This document shows, in pieces, positions 1 to 8,022 of a DNA stretch of 34,211 nucleotides. Below the pieces are notes generated by a model, which was given only the letters and a program-made list of their open reading frames with translations, did no database searches and had not been told where the DNA came from. A program made the position numbers and the translations under genes. Source of the DNA: Alphaproteobacteria bacterium (GTDB taxonomy: Bacteria; Pseudomonadota; Alphaproteobacteria; Rhodobacterales; Rhodobacteraceae); NCBI GenBank assembly GCA_024280735.1, contig JAJRPO010000056.1, positions 1-34,211 of the forward strand, written 5' to 3'. Numbering within the stretch: the first letter of the stretch is position 1; each line of letters opens with the position of its first letter.

Positions 1-1
1 C

Positions 2-1111
2 AAAGGTCTGGAAACAGAAACCGATGTTGTTGAAGGCATGCAGTTTGACCGCGGTTACCTGTCCCCTTACTTCGTGACCAACCCTGAAAAAATGACAACA
101 GAGCTGGAAGACTGCCTGATCCTGTTGCACGAGAAGAAACTCTCAAGCCTTCAGCCAATGGTTCCACTGCTCGAAACTGTGATCCAATCCGGCAAACCGC
201 TGATGATCATTGCCGAAGATGTTGACGGCGAAGCGCTGGCAACATTGGTTGTGAACAAACTGCGTGGTGGTTTGAAAATTGCAGCTGTTAAAGCCCCTGG
301 TTTCGGCGATCGTCGTAAAGCCATGTTGCAAGACATCGCAATCCTGACCGGCGGCCAAGTGATTTCCGAAGACCTCGGCATGAAGTTGGAAAATGTTGGC
401 ATGGAAATGCTCGGCACTGCCAAGAAAGTAGCCATCACCAAAGATGAAACAACAATCATCGACGGCGCAGGCGAAAAAGCAGAGATCGAAGCACGTGTTG
501 CCCAGATCCGCGCACAGGTAGAAGAAACGTCTTCCGAGTATGACCGCGAAAAACTGCAAGAACGTCTGGCCAAATTGGCTGGTGGTGTTGCCGTGATCCG
601 CGTTGGTGGTGCGACAGAAACCGAAGTGAAAGAACGCAAAGACCGCGTTGACGATGCCCTGAATGCGACCCGTGCGGCCGTACAAGAAGGTGTTGTTGTT
701 GGTGGTGGTGTTGCTCTGATCCAAGGCGCTAAAGGCCTGATCGGCATGGAAGGCGACAACGCTGACCAAACAGCCGGTATCGCAATCGTTCGCCGCGCTT
801 TGGAAGCTCCTATGCGCCAAATCGCAGAGAACGCTGGTGTTGACGGTGCAGTGGTTGCCGGCAAAGTTCGCGAAAGCGACGACGTGACTTTCGGCTTTAA
901 CGCTCAAACCGAAGAATATGGCGACATGTTCGCTTTCGGCGTGATCGATCCTGCCAAAGTTGTGCGTACAGCACTGGAAGACGCGGCCTCTATCGCTGGT
1001 CTGTTGATCACAACAGAAGCCATGATCGCTGACAAGCCAGCACCAACTGGTGGTGCCGGTGGCGGCATGCCTGACATGGGCGGAATGGGCGGAATGGGCG
1101 GCATGATGTAA
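2..1111 (+). CDS. groL: 60 kDa chaperonin GroEL, C-terminal part (5' end outside window)
   Basis: This is the 3' portion of the ATP-driven folding chaperonin GroEL, the cytosolic 14-mer that works with GroES. The reading frame is already open at base 2 and enters within the apical domain ([16 protein letters not shown]). It continues through the apical substrate-binding region ([13 protein letters not shown]), the second intermediate segment and the equatorial domain ([12 protein letters not shown]), and ends in the typical Gly-Met repeat tail ([10 protein letters not shown]). About 370 of the usual roughly 545 residues are present and nothing in the visible part is broken. It is followed by a strong intrinsic terminator, consistent with being the last gene of a groES-groEL operon whose first gene lies upstream of the window. 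Confidence 0.98.
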   Translation, partial: KGLETETDVVEGMQFDRGYLSPYFVTNPEKMTTELEDCLILLHEKKLSSLQPMVPLLETVIQSGKPLMIIAEDVDGEALATLVVNKLRGGLKIAAVKAPGFGDRRKAMLQDIAILTGGQVISEDLGMKLENVGMEMLGTAKKVAITKDETTIIDGAGEKAEIEARVAQIRAQVEETSSEYDREKLQERLAKLAGGVAVIRVGGATETEVKERKDRVDDALNATRAAVQEGVVVGGGVALIQGAKGLIGMEGDNADQTAGIAIVRRALEAPMRQIAENAGVDGAVVAGKVRESDDVTFGFNAQTEEYGDMFAFGVIDPAKVVRTALEDAASIAGLLITTEAMIADKPAPTGGAGGGMPDMGGMGGMGGMM

Positions 1112-1220
1112 GAACCGGCTTTGGCCCCAGGCCAAAACGGTTCTCCCCGACAGCGCTTTGGCCGATAGGCCATTGCGCAAGAGGGGGCAACATCCGATAA
1201 CGCTTATAGCTAAGAACAAA

Positions 1221-1254
1221 ACGCCCCCTCCGAGAAATCGGCGGGGGCGTTTTT
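1221..1254 (+). terminator. Intrinsic terminator after groL
   Basis: The arms ACGCCCCC (1221-1228) and GGGGGCGT (1243-1250) enclose a second short stem, CCGA/TCGG, capped by a GAAA tetraloop (1234-1237). A T-run follows directly. The hairpin sits about 110 bases after the groL stop codon with no gene between. Confidence 0.93.
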
Positions 1255-1363
1255 ATATACCTAAATATTTGCGTAATCGCGAAGAGGGGCTGGCCTAAAT
1301 GTAATTGCGATAACGATGTATTCCAGTTTAGGCTCAAGTATTTCTTTTCAAGGTGACACGATT

Positions 1364-1627
1364 ATGCAGCGGCCCAAAATAACTGTCAAAATTGTGGATG
1401 GGCACGCTGTGTTGACAGTTGTGGATACTGAAACCTTTGACTGGATAGAGGATATATTAACTGAAGAGCACGATATAGAGGGGTCTTTCTTGGAAACTTG
1501 TGAGATCGACGGTAAGACTGTCTACAACGTTCATTTTTTGGATATAAATGATCCTAAGAAACTTAAAACTATTGTTGATGCAATAGATCAAAATGAACTT
1601 CAGAGAATTTGGAATCTAAACAATTAG
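1364..1627 (+). CDS. Small acidic protein of unknown function (87 aa)
   Basis: I do not recognise this family. The frame is also open upstream to 1316, but ATG 1364 is chosen because AAGGTG lies 8-9 bases before it. The protein is acidic, has no signal peptide, membrane segment or cysteine motif beyond a single Cys, and alternates short beta-like and helical stretches. Its base composition is clearly more A+T rich than groL and dtd on either side (for example GATATATTAACTGAAGAG), suggesting accessory or acquired DNA. It stands alone between the groL terminator and dtd. The small, acidic, compact character would suit an immunity or inhibitor protein, but that is only a guess. Confidence 0.6.
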   Translation: MQRPKITVKIVDGHAVLTVVDTETFDWIEDILTEEHDIEGSFLETCEIDGKTVYNVHFLDINDPKKLKTIVDAIDQNELQRIWNLNN

Positions 1628-1744
1628 TTACCCGCATAATACTGCAGTCGGAATAACCCAAAACTGAATAATTACTCGAATCCCACTAGAGGCAGACCAC
1701 AGGCCGACCTGAATAAAGCTGCCTACAAACAAGGAACCACCCCC

Positions 1745-2182
1745 ATGCGCTGCCTACTCCAACGCGTCACCTCCGCCTCTGTCCCTGTCAACAAGACCAC
1801 CATCGGCTCTTGCGAAAACGGCCTGTTGATCCTTGCCTGCGCCATGCAGGGCGACACACATGAAAACGTGGATGCCATGGCTCGTAAGGTGGTAAACATG
1901 CGGATATTTCAGGATGCGGCGGGCAAGACAAACCTCTCGATCCGCGATGTGGGCGGCTCTGCCCTGATCATCAGCCAGTTCACTCTTGCGGCCGACACCA
2001 CCCGAGGCAACAGGCCCGGGTTTTCCGCGGCAGCGGGGCCGGAGTTGGGGGCCGAATTATACACTGCATTTTGTGATGCCATCGCCGCCTACGGCGTCAC
2101 CACAGGAACGGGCCAGTTTGGCGCAAATATGCAGGTATCGCTGGTGAATGACGGGCCAATGACCATCTGGCTGGAAAAATAA
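1745..2182 (+). CDS. dtd: D-aminoacyl-tRNA deacylase (D-Tyr-tRNA deacylase)
   Basis: This cytosolic proofreading enzyme removes D-amino acids (and glycine mischarged on tRNA-Ala) from tRNA. The 145-residue length is normal. The family N-terminus (MRCLLQRVTSASV) is present, as are both active-site signatures: SQFTLAADTTRGNRPGFS in mid-protein and NDGPMTIWLE at the end, the counterpart of the cross-subunit Gly-cisPro region. AAGGA lies upstream of the ATG. The gene appears to stand alone, with an upstream unknown ORF of different base composition and a downstream lipase-like gene 190 bases away. Confidence 0.96.
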   Translation: MRCLLQRVTSASVPVNKTTIGSCENGLLILACAMQGDTHENVDAMARKVVNMRIFQDAAGKTNLSIRDVGGSALIISQFTLAADTTRGNRPGFSAAAGPELGAELYTAFCDAIAAYGVTTGTGQFGANMQVSLVNDGPMTIWLEK

Positions 2183-2372
2183 TGGATCTGTTAATTTCCC
2201 GCCGAAAAATCGCGCCGCAATCCCTGCGCCGGTTCAGACCACCTTGGATCCGCCTAAGTAGGCCACATTACCCTAAGGCTGGTCGATCCCGCCAGTTTTG
2301 AAGATGTATAAAGACGCAGCGTTAGGTGCCCCGTTGCCTTGACATTGCACCAACAATGAACATTTTACGCCC

Positions 2373-3092
2373 ATGAAATTACTACGCCCCTTTTCCCTCT
2401 CGGCTGCGGCTGCCTTATCGTTGAACATGGCCACGCCTGCGCTTGGCGCGGAATGTGTGGTGCTGCTGCACGGCTTGGCACGGTCTTCAAGCTCGTTCCT
2501 GGTGATGGAATGGCGGCTGCGCAAATTGGGCTATGCGGTGGTCAATGTTGATTACCCTTCCACCGACGCCACAATCGAGGAATTGGCCCAGATGGCCATT
2601 CCCAGCGCCATAACGCAATGCGCGGGTGCCAGTCGGGTCCATTTTGTCACCCACTCCATGGGCGGCATTTTGCTGCGGCATTATTTGGCTGAACGCCCGA
2701 CACCATTGGAAAAACTGGGCCATGTGATCATGCTTGGCCCGCCGAACAAAGGCTCCGAAGTGGTCGACCAGTTGGCCGATATTCCGGGGTTTGGTTTTGT
2801 TAACGGAGTTGCGGGAAATCAATTGGGCACCGCGCCGGACAGCGTTCCAAACAGCCTTGGACCAGTGGATTATTCCGTAGGTATTGTGGCTGGAAATCAA
2901 AGCATCAGCCCCTATTTCTCGTTCATGATCGACGGGCCGGATGACGGCAAAGTTGGCGTCGAGCGCACCAAAGTTGCCGGCATGACCGATCACATTATCC
3001 TGCCGGTGACCCATACTTTCATGATGAACAATCCCGCCGTGTTCGATCAGGTGGTGCATTACCTCGACCAGGGCAGGTTTGATCACAAATGA
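2373..3092 (+). CDS. Exported alpha/beta-hydrolase (lipase-like)
   Basis: A 239-residue protein with an N-terminal signal peptide ([20 protein letters not shown], probable cleavage near residue 26, ALGA|E), so the product is likely periplasmic. The fold signature begins immediately after with the oxyanion-hole segment [10 protein letters not shown]. The nucleophile elbow is THSMGG, with Ser95. The C-terminal part has DGPDDGKV and ADH-like [17 protein letters not shown], which should supply the acid and His217-region base. [11 protein letters not shown] is typical of a small bacterial family annotated as lipase or PGAP1-like hydrolase. The natural substrate cannot be deduced. No operon partner: 190 bases before and about 260 after are without genes. 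Confidence 0.85.
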   Translation: MKLLRPFSLSAAAALSLNMATPALGAECVVLLHGLARSSSSFLVMEWRLRKLGYAVVNVDYPSTDATIEELAQMAIPSAITQCAGASRVHFVTHSMGGILLRHYLAERPTPLEKLGHVIMLGPPNKGSEVVDQLADIPGFGFVNGVAGNQLGTAPDSVPNSLGPVDYSVGIVAGNQSISPYFSFMIDGPDDGKVGVERTKVAGMTDHIILPVTHTFMMNNPAVFDQVVHYLDQGRFDHK

Positions 3093-3281
3093 ACGAGACC
3101 GCTTTTTTGCGCTGTTCCGTTTCCAGCCAGAATTTTCGCCATAGGCTGCGCTTTTGGGCAAGCAACAATACTAACAGCATCCTGCCTTAAGCCAGTTAAC
3201 AGCAAAAGCATTGGCGCATGGCCCCCATGCCTACAGTTGAAATTCCACCGAGCGCCAGCGAGGCGCGGCCCAACAAATCAA

Positions 3282-3313
3282 GGGATTGGAACAATCCCGC
3301 CGATTTGGCGGGA
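3282..3313. other. Two overlapping alternative hairpins
   Basis: GGGATTG/CAATCCC (3282-3288 and 3292-3298, three-base loop) overlaps TCCCGCC/GGCGGGA (3295-3301 and 3307-3313, five-base loop). They share TCCC and so cannot form together. They lie in the 261-base gap between the hydrolase gene and the 3' end of nadK. No clear T-run follows on either strand, so a terminator role is uncertain. Confidence 0.4.
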
Positions 3314-3353
3314 GTACGCCTTGGCCGCAACGCATATCGCCCCGCATCAGCAT

Positions 3354-4121
3354 TTACACAAACTGCTCTGCAATCAAGCGTTCTTCCAGCCCGTGGCCCG
3401 GGTCAAACAATATCCGGTGCGACACATCCGGTGCGCTGCCAATCTCGACCCATTTAACAGACCGCGCCTCCTGCCCGTCTGCCACCGCCGCGACGGGGCG
3501 CTTCTCGGCTTCCAGCACCTCAAAACGCACTTTGGCAGTCATCGGCAACAAAGCCCCGCGCCAGCGCCTTGGCCGAAAGGCCGCAACCGCTGTCAGCGCC
3601 AGAATTTCCGCCCCAATCGGCAGAATTGGCCCGTGGGCAGAATAGTTATAGGCGGTGGATCCCGCAGGTGTCGCCAGCAGCGCCCCGTCGCAGACCAACT
3701 CCGGCATCCGCAAACGCCCATCCACCAGCACCCGCAGTTTCGCCGCCTGTGGCCCTTGGCGCAGCAATGACACCTCGTTGATGGCCAGTGCTTGAATTTC
3801 TTGCCCGTCCACACAATGGGCCAGCATGCGCAGGGGGTGGATCACTGCCTCCTCGGCCTGTTTCAACCGTTTTATCAACCCATGTGGCGCATATTCGTTC
3901 ATCAAGAAACCAACAGTGCCGCGATTCATCCCGTAAATCGGCACGCCAAGTTTTTGATAGTCATGCAGCGTCGACAGCATGAAGCCGTCCCCGCCAAGCG
4001 CCACAATCGCGTCTGCCTGCTCTGGTACTACATCGCCGTAGCGCCCGGCCAGATCGCTGCGCGAGGCTTGCGCCACGGGGGCGTTGCTTGCCAGAAAGCT
4101 CAGTTTCTTGGATTTAGTCAT
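3354..4121 (-). CDS. nadK: NAD kinase
   Basis: Phosphorylates NAD to NADP in the cytosol. The 255-residue frame carries the diacylglycerol-kinase-like GGDG motif ([16 protein letters not shown]), the [12 protein letters not shown] segment, NEVSLLRQ, and the NAD-binding/catalytic loop ([20 protein letters not shown]). The frame is open further upstream to 4178, but ATG 4121 gives the usual alphaproteobacterial N-terminus ([13 protein letters not shown]) and is preceded by GAGG at good spacing. It is divergent from glyA, 213 bases away, with promoters for both expected in between. A long stretch of open frame on the opposite strand here is a composition artefact. Confidence 0.95.
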   Translation of the reverse strand: MTKSKKLSFLASNAPVAQASRSDLAGRYGDVVPEQADAIVALGGDGFMLSTLHDYQKLGVPIYGMNRGTVGFLMNEYAPHGLIKRLKQAEEAVIHPLRMLAHCVDGQEIQALAINEVSLLRQGPQAAKLRVLVDGRLRMPELVCDGALLATPAGSTAYNYSAHGPILPIGAEILALTAVAAFRPRRWRGALLPMTAKVRFEVLEAEKRPVAAVADGQEARSVKWVEIGSAPDVSHRILFDPGHGLEERLIAEQFV

Positions 4122-4334
4122 CGCCTGCCTCGGCCCGTTTAATTCTATCCACCCACTGTTGATGCCCAACACCTCCATGGCAAGCGCTTTTTACAGTTGC
4201 CACTTGCCCCATTCCTTCACTACATATCGTCGCATCGTCAGAATCCGCGTTGATTGCGTCGCTTTCTGCGCATACAAATTGCCCAGAGTTTCCTATCGGA
4301 AACCATCTTTATCAGCCAGCAGCAGGAGCCTGCC

Positions 4335-5630
4335 ATGACCGCATCCCATCGTGACCCCGGTTTTTTCACTGAAACACTTGCCAGCCGTGACCCGGAGATT
4401 TTCGGATCGATCACAAATGAGTTGGGCCGCCAGCGCGACGAAATCGAATTGATCGCCTCGGAAAACATCGTGTCGCGCGCGGTGATGGAGGCGCAAGGCT
4501 CTGTGATGACCAACAAATACGCCGAAGGCTATGCCGGTCGTCGCTATTATGGCGGTTGCCAATTTGTTGATGTGGCGGAAACGCTGGCCATTGATCGCGC
4601 CAAAGAATTGTTTGGTTGCGACTTTGTCAACGTGCAGCCAAATTCCGGCTCTCAGGCCAATCAAGGAGTTATGCAAGCGCTGTTACAGCCGGGTGATACC
4701 ATTTTGGGCATGAACCTTGCGTCCGGTGGTCACCTGACCCACGGTGCCGCCCCTAACCAATCGGGCAAATGGTTTAACGCGGTGCAATACGGCGTGCGCA
4801 AAGATAACAACCTGATTGATTACGATCAAATCGAGGCGCTGGCAAAAGAACATAAGCCCAAGATGATCATCGCCGGTGGTTCCGCCATCCCGCGCCAGAT
4901 TGATTTCAAACGCTTCCGCGAAATTGCCGATATGGTGGGCGCTTACCTGCACGTGGACATGGCGCATTTTGCGGGATTGGTGGCCGCTGGCTTGCATCCC
5001 TCGCCGATCCCTTATGCGGATATCGTCACCACGACGACCCACAAAACCCTGCGCGGCCCGCGCGGCGGCATGGTGCTGACCAACAACGCCGACATTGCCA
5101 AAAAGATCAATTCCGCGATTTTCCCGGGCATCCAAGGCGGCCCGTTGATGCATGTCATCGCCGGTAAAGCCGTGGCCTTTGGCGAGGCCTTGCGCCCAGA
5201 GTTCAAAGAGTATCAGAAAGCCGTGATTGCCAATGCGCAAGCGCTGGCGGATCAACTGATAAAAGGCGGCTTGGACATTGTGACCGGCGGCACCGACACC
5301 CATGTCATGCTGGTCGATTTGCGCCCCAAAGGCGTGAAAGGCAATCAGGCAGATAAGGCCCTAGGCCGCGCCAACATAACCGCCAACAAAAACGGCATCC
5401 CGTTTGATCCGGAAAAACCGATGGTAACATCCGGCCTGCGTTTGGGTTCACCTGCGGGCACCACACGGGGCTTCGGTGAGGCGGAATTCCGCGAGATTGG
5501 TGATCTGATTGTTGAAGTTGTCGATGGATTGGCTGCCAATGGCGAAGAAGGTAACGGCGCGGTAGAGGCTGCGGTGCGCGCCAAGGTTTCTGTGCTATGC
5601 GGGCGTTTTCCGATTTATGAAGGCCTGTAA
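4335..5630 (+). CDS. glyA: Serine hydroxymethyltransferase
   Basis: PLP enzyme interconverting serine plus tetrahydrofolate and glycine plus 5,10-methylene-THF; cytosolic, the main source of one-carbon units. The 431 residues match the family length. Visible signatures are [13 protein letters not shown] near residue 40, [14 protein letters not shown] near 62-75, the cofactor segment [12 protein letters not shown], and the Schiff-base lysine Lys237 in [14 protein letters not shown]. Start ATG 4335 is chosen over the upstream in-frame ATG 4254 because AGGAG lies 6 bases before it and the protein then begins as homologues do. A hairpin shared with the convergent gene follows the stop. Confidence 0.97.
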   Translation: MTASHRDPGFFTETLASRDPEIFGSITNELGRQRDEIELIASENIVSRAVMEAQGSVMTNKYAEGYAGRRYYGGCQFVDVAETLAIDRAKELFGCDFVNVQPNSGSQANQGVMQALLQPGDTILGMNLASGGHLTHGAAPNQSGKWFNAVQYGVRKDNNLIDYDQIEALAKEHKPKMIIAGGSAIPRQIDFKRFREIADMVGAYLHVDMAHFAGLVAAGLHPSPIPYADIVTTTTHKTLRGPRGGMVLTNNADIAKKINSAIFPGIQGGPLMHVIAGKAVAFGEALRPEFKEYQKAVIANAQALADQLIKGGLDIVTGGTDTHVMLVDLRPKGVKGNQADKALGRANITANKNGIPFDPEKPMVTSGLRLGSPAGTTRGFGEAEFREIGDLIVEVVDGLAANGEEGNGAVEAAVRAKVSVLCGRFPIYEGL

Positions 5631-5645
5631 ATGTAAAAGTGAATA

Positions 5646-5673
5646 AATGGCGGCATGGAAACTTGCCGCCATT
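5646..5673. terminator. Hairpin between convergent glyA and the 528-aa gene
   Basis: Perfect 10-base arms AATGGCGGCA (5646-5655) and TGCCGCCATT (5664-5673) around an 8-base loop, placed between two stop codons of convergent genes (5630 and 5684). The T-richness after the stem is modest on both strands, but the placement suits a bidirectional terminator. Confidence 0.7.
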
Positions 5674-5683
5674 CTCCTTTGGC

Positions 5684-7270
5684 TCAAACGGAAGTATTTG
5701 ATTCAGTAACTTCCAAGAGAAAATCATCGCCATGCAATGATTTCCTGTAAAATTTCGCCAAATTACCATTTTCAAAAAACGCTACGGGAACAGTCTTACT
5801 CTCGCAATAACGGTCAAATTCTTTAACTATATTTTTCTCCATTTCAGCTTCATCCTGTTTGAATACAAGTTTTTTTACAATTTTTGGATTTGAAAAATAC
5901 ATTGAGACCCGTTTTGCATTATTTACAACGACCCCATTTGAGTAGGCAACAACAAACCCAAATGACCAGTCGGCGACGCTCCCAAAAAAATACCCGACCA
6001 TTTGCTGCGCAGGTTCAATTTCAGATTCAAATTCCGCCTCAATCCTAAGAGAGTTATTCGCCAACAAAGAAGCGGCGAGACAAATATTTTTGTGAACTGC
6101 ATTAAGTTCATAAAGTGAAACATCAATCGTACCACTTATTTTCTTGCCAATAATGTCAACGAGGAAGCGAGAGGATTGTGCAAGCGGCCCAACCCAATCG
6201 GGGGCAATTTCCATTTGACTTACTGTTCCAGAATAAAGTTTCCCTGTATCTGTGTTCACATCAAATCTTACAGACCCAACCTCCAACCACTCCAGCATGG
6301 TCAACAGGCCAGCCTGCTCTACCAAAGTGAATTTTTTATCTCGGTCTAGTCCCCAATCGAATTTGCATTTGGTGTTTTGTGGTGAAAAGGTAAAATCAAT
6401 TTGCCCTGCCATCACTCGAGTTTTGAATTGTGGGTCTTTGTAAGGAACCACATTGGTGGCGAAAAACTGTGCAGGTAAATCAAATGCTTCCGAGCGGCTT
6501 GACTCCAAATGTAGCACCACAGGTTGGCCCGTGGGGGTTATCGATACTCTTCCACTTTCGAACTCCTGAATTGGGTGCTTTGACAAAATATCAAACCGAA
6601 AGTCATGCAATACAAAATTGCTAAAAGGTAAATCTGGTGTCAGACCTAAAAACAAATCTACTATGGAATCGGCTGGCGAAGTTTGGATAATATTAAGAGT
6701 ACCTTGAACCGAATGTTTACCATACCCAACTTTCTTGGATATTTGTTGCTTGGTGGCCGCATAATCCGGCCCCACACCGTCAAGTACCTCAAGAATCCAA
6801 GCAATTGGATTGCCAGTGATCCGGTCGGACACACCAAACCTCATTGAAACCGTTTTCTTATGAATTTGCGTGTTTTCAGAAAGTTCCATTTCTCGCGCCC
6901 GTTTCAACCAATGCGAAATTTCATCTTTCCAAACATGGCGGCCGTAAAATTCCGGCTCTACACCTCCAACATTATATTTCACCAAGAATACAAAGCACGG
7001 CAAAGCTGATTTGGCTGCCTTAATGGCATTGGAGAGCTTTAGTTTGACAGAGCAAGAGGAACCGCGTGTCGACTTGATCTGCGCAAAACATTGCAAAGGG
7101 GCTGCCTGCAAATCTGCGGGCAGTGTGGGGTCCGCAGGTCTGGAAATCTCAACAATGTGATCCCAACCGTGCTGATCATCATTTGCATCGTTAACCACGA
7201 CTTCTGCCGAAGCAAAATCTGTACACAAGGAAGAAAACTTCAGCTCGCCTTGGCGACCTAGACGAGACAT
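5684..7270 (-). CDS. Unknown 528-aa protein with N-terminal PD-(D/E)xK nuclease-like domain
   Basis: Not a family I can name. The first about 110 residues have the layout of the restriction-endonuclease fold seen in DUF4365/Mrr-type proteins: GRQGE with Glu9, GWDH with Asp37, then a hydrophobic strand ending in QIKST with Gln64 and Lys66. Residues 110-528 have no motif I know, no membrane segment and no signal peptide; they contain several strand-rich blocks, so a sensor or DNA-binding role is possible. The gene is visibly more A+T rich than its neighbours and sits alone between two core genes, glyA and a nitroreductase, the usual pattern of a single-gene accessory insertion. Defence against foreign DNA is a plausible inference, not shown. 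Confidence 0.75.
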   Translation of the reverse strand: MSRLGRQGELKFSSLCTDFASAEVVVNDANDDQHGWDHIVEISRPADPTLPADLQAAPLQCFAQIKSTRGSSCSVKLKLSNAIKAAKSALPCFVFLVKYNVGGVEPEFYGRHVWKDEISHWLKRAREMELSENTQIHKKTVSMRFGVSDRITGNPIAWILEVLDGVGPDYAATKQQISKKVGYGKHSVQGTLNIIQTSPADSIVDLFLGLTPDLPFSNFVLHDFRFDILSKHPIQEFESGRVSITPTGQPVVLHLESSRSEAFDLPAQFFATNVVPYKDPQFKTRVMAGQIDFTFSPQNTKCKFDWGLDRDKKFTLVEQAGLLTMLEWLEVGSVRFDVNTDTGKLYSGTVSQMEIAPDWVGPLAQSSRFLVDIIGKKISGTIDVSLYELNAVHKNICLAASLLANNSLRIEAEFESEIEPAQQMVGYFFGSVADWSFGFVVAYSNGVVVNNAKRVSMYFSNPKIVKKLVFKQDEAEMEKNIVKEFDRYCESKTVPVAFFENGNLAKFYRKSLHGDDFLLEVTESNTSV

Positions 7271-7303
7271 TCAAATACACTCCCAATTATCCTCAATCAC
7301 ACC

Positions 7304-7960
7304 CTATATATGAACAATCACATCCTCAAGATTTTTACGTGATTTCGGCAGGGCCGCGTTGAAATCCTCCTCTGGGTGCGAATAACCAATGGCCAGCGCC
7401 ACGTCGCATTGGAACCCGTCCAGCTCCACCGCAAATTCCGCGTTCACGCGTTCTACGTCGATGCCTTCAATCGGCGTTGCGCCAATCCGAAGCCGCGCCA
7501 ATGTGTGCATTGCGTTGCCAAAGGCCAGATACAGCTGGGCCTTGGTCCAGGGTCCGGTCCCCCCGTCCGCGTCGGTGTTCAATTCAGCGAAAGCAAAGCT
7601 GTTAAATGCCGCCTCGCGGTTTTCCGGCTGGACCCGCCCGTCTTTGATGCCTTTGTCCACAACCTCGGCAAAATCTGCCCGGGTATAGGTCGGGTTATGG
7701 GCAAACAGGATGATTTGCGAGCTTTCAAACACATGCGGTTGATTGAACTGGAATTTCTCAATAAATGTAGCGTTCATACGCTGGCGCGCCACCCTGCTGT
7801 TGATCACCACAAACTTCCACGGTTGCGAGTTGATGGATGAGGGCGACAGGCGCAGGGCTTCATAAAAAATATCGAGGTCTTGCTGGCTAACCTTCCGGTT
7901 CGGGTCGTATTTCTTGACCGTATGGCGCCAAGTCAAATCTTGAATGATGGGATGTTCCAC
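7304..7960 (-). CDS. NfsB-type NAD(P)H nitroreductase family protein
   Basis: FMN flavoprotein of the oxygen-insensitive nitroreductase/dihydropteridine reductase family; 218 residues is the family length. Signatures are the N-terminal WRHTVKKYDPN segment and RLSPSSINSQPWKFVVI, the FMN phosphate and isoalloxazine-contacting region, then AFGNAMHTLARLRIGATPIEG and the C-terminal CDVALAIGYSHPEED. Its physiological substrate (quinones, pterins, nitroaromatics) cannot be decided. It lies 33 bases downstream of the accessory 528-aa gene on the same strand; kpsC ends 62 bases after it, also on the minus strand. Confidence 0.92.
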   Translation of the reverse strand: MEHPIIQDLTWRHTVKKYDPNRKVSQQDLDIFYEALRLSPSSINSQPWKFVVINSRVARQRMNATFIEKFQFNQPHVFESSQIILFAHNPTYTRADFAEVVDKGIKDGRVQPENREAAFNSFAFAELNTDADGGTGPWTKAQLYLAFGNAMHTLARLRIGATPIEGIDVERVNAEFAVELDGFQCDVALAIGYSHPEEDFNAALPKSRKNLEDVIVHI

Positions 7961-8022
7961 GGGGTTCTCCTAAGCGGATTTACCTTGATATATGCCGATC
8001 AACTGGACGTGCAACCAAAAAC

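Noticed and set aside
143-1219. Long open frame on the minus strand opposite groL
   Set aside because: It mirrors the codon pattern of groL and encodes a Cys/His/Phe-rich, low-plausibility protein; groL itself is certain.
4122-4334. Glycine riboswitch before glyA
   Set aside because: No tandem aptamer-like conserved motifs were visible in the 213-base region.
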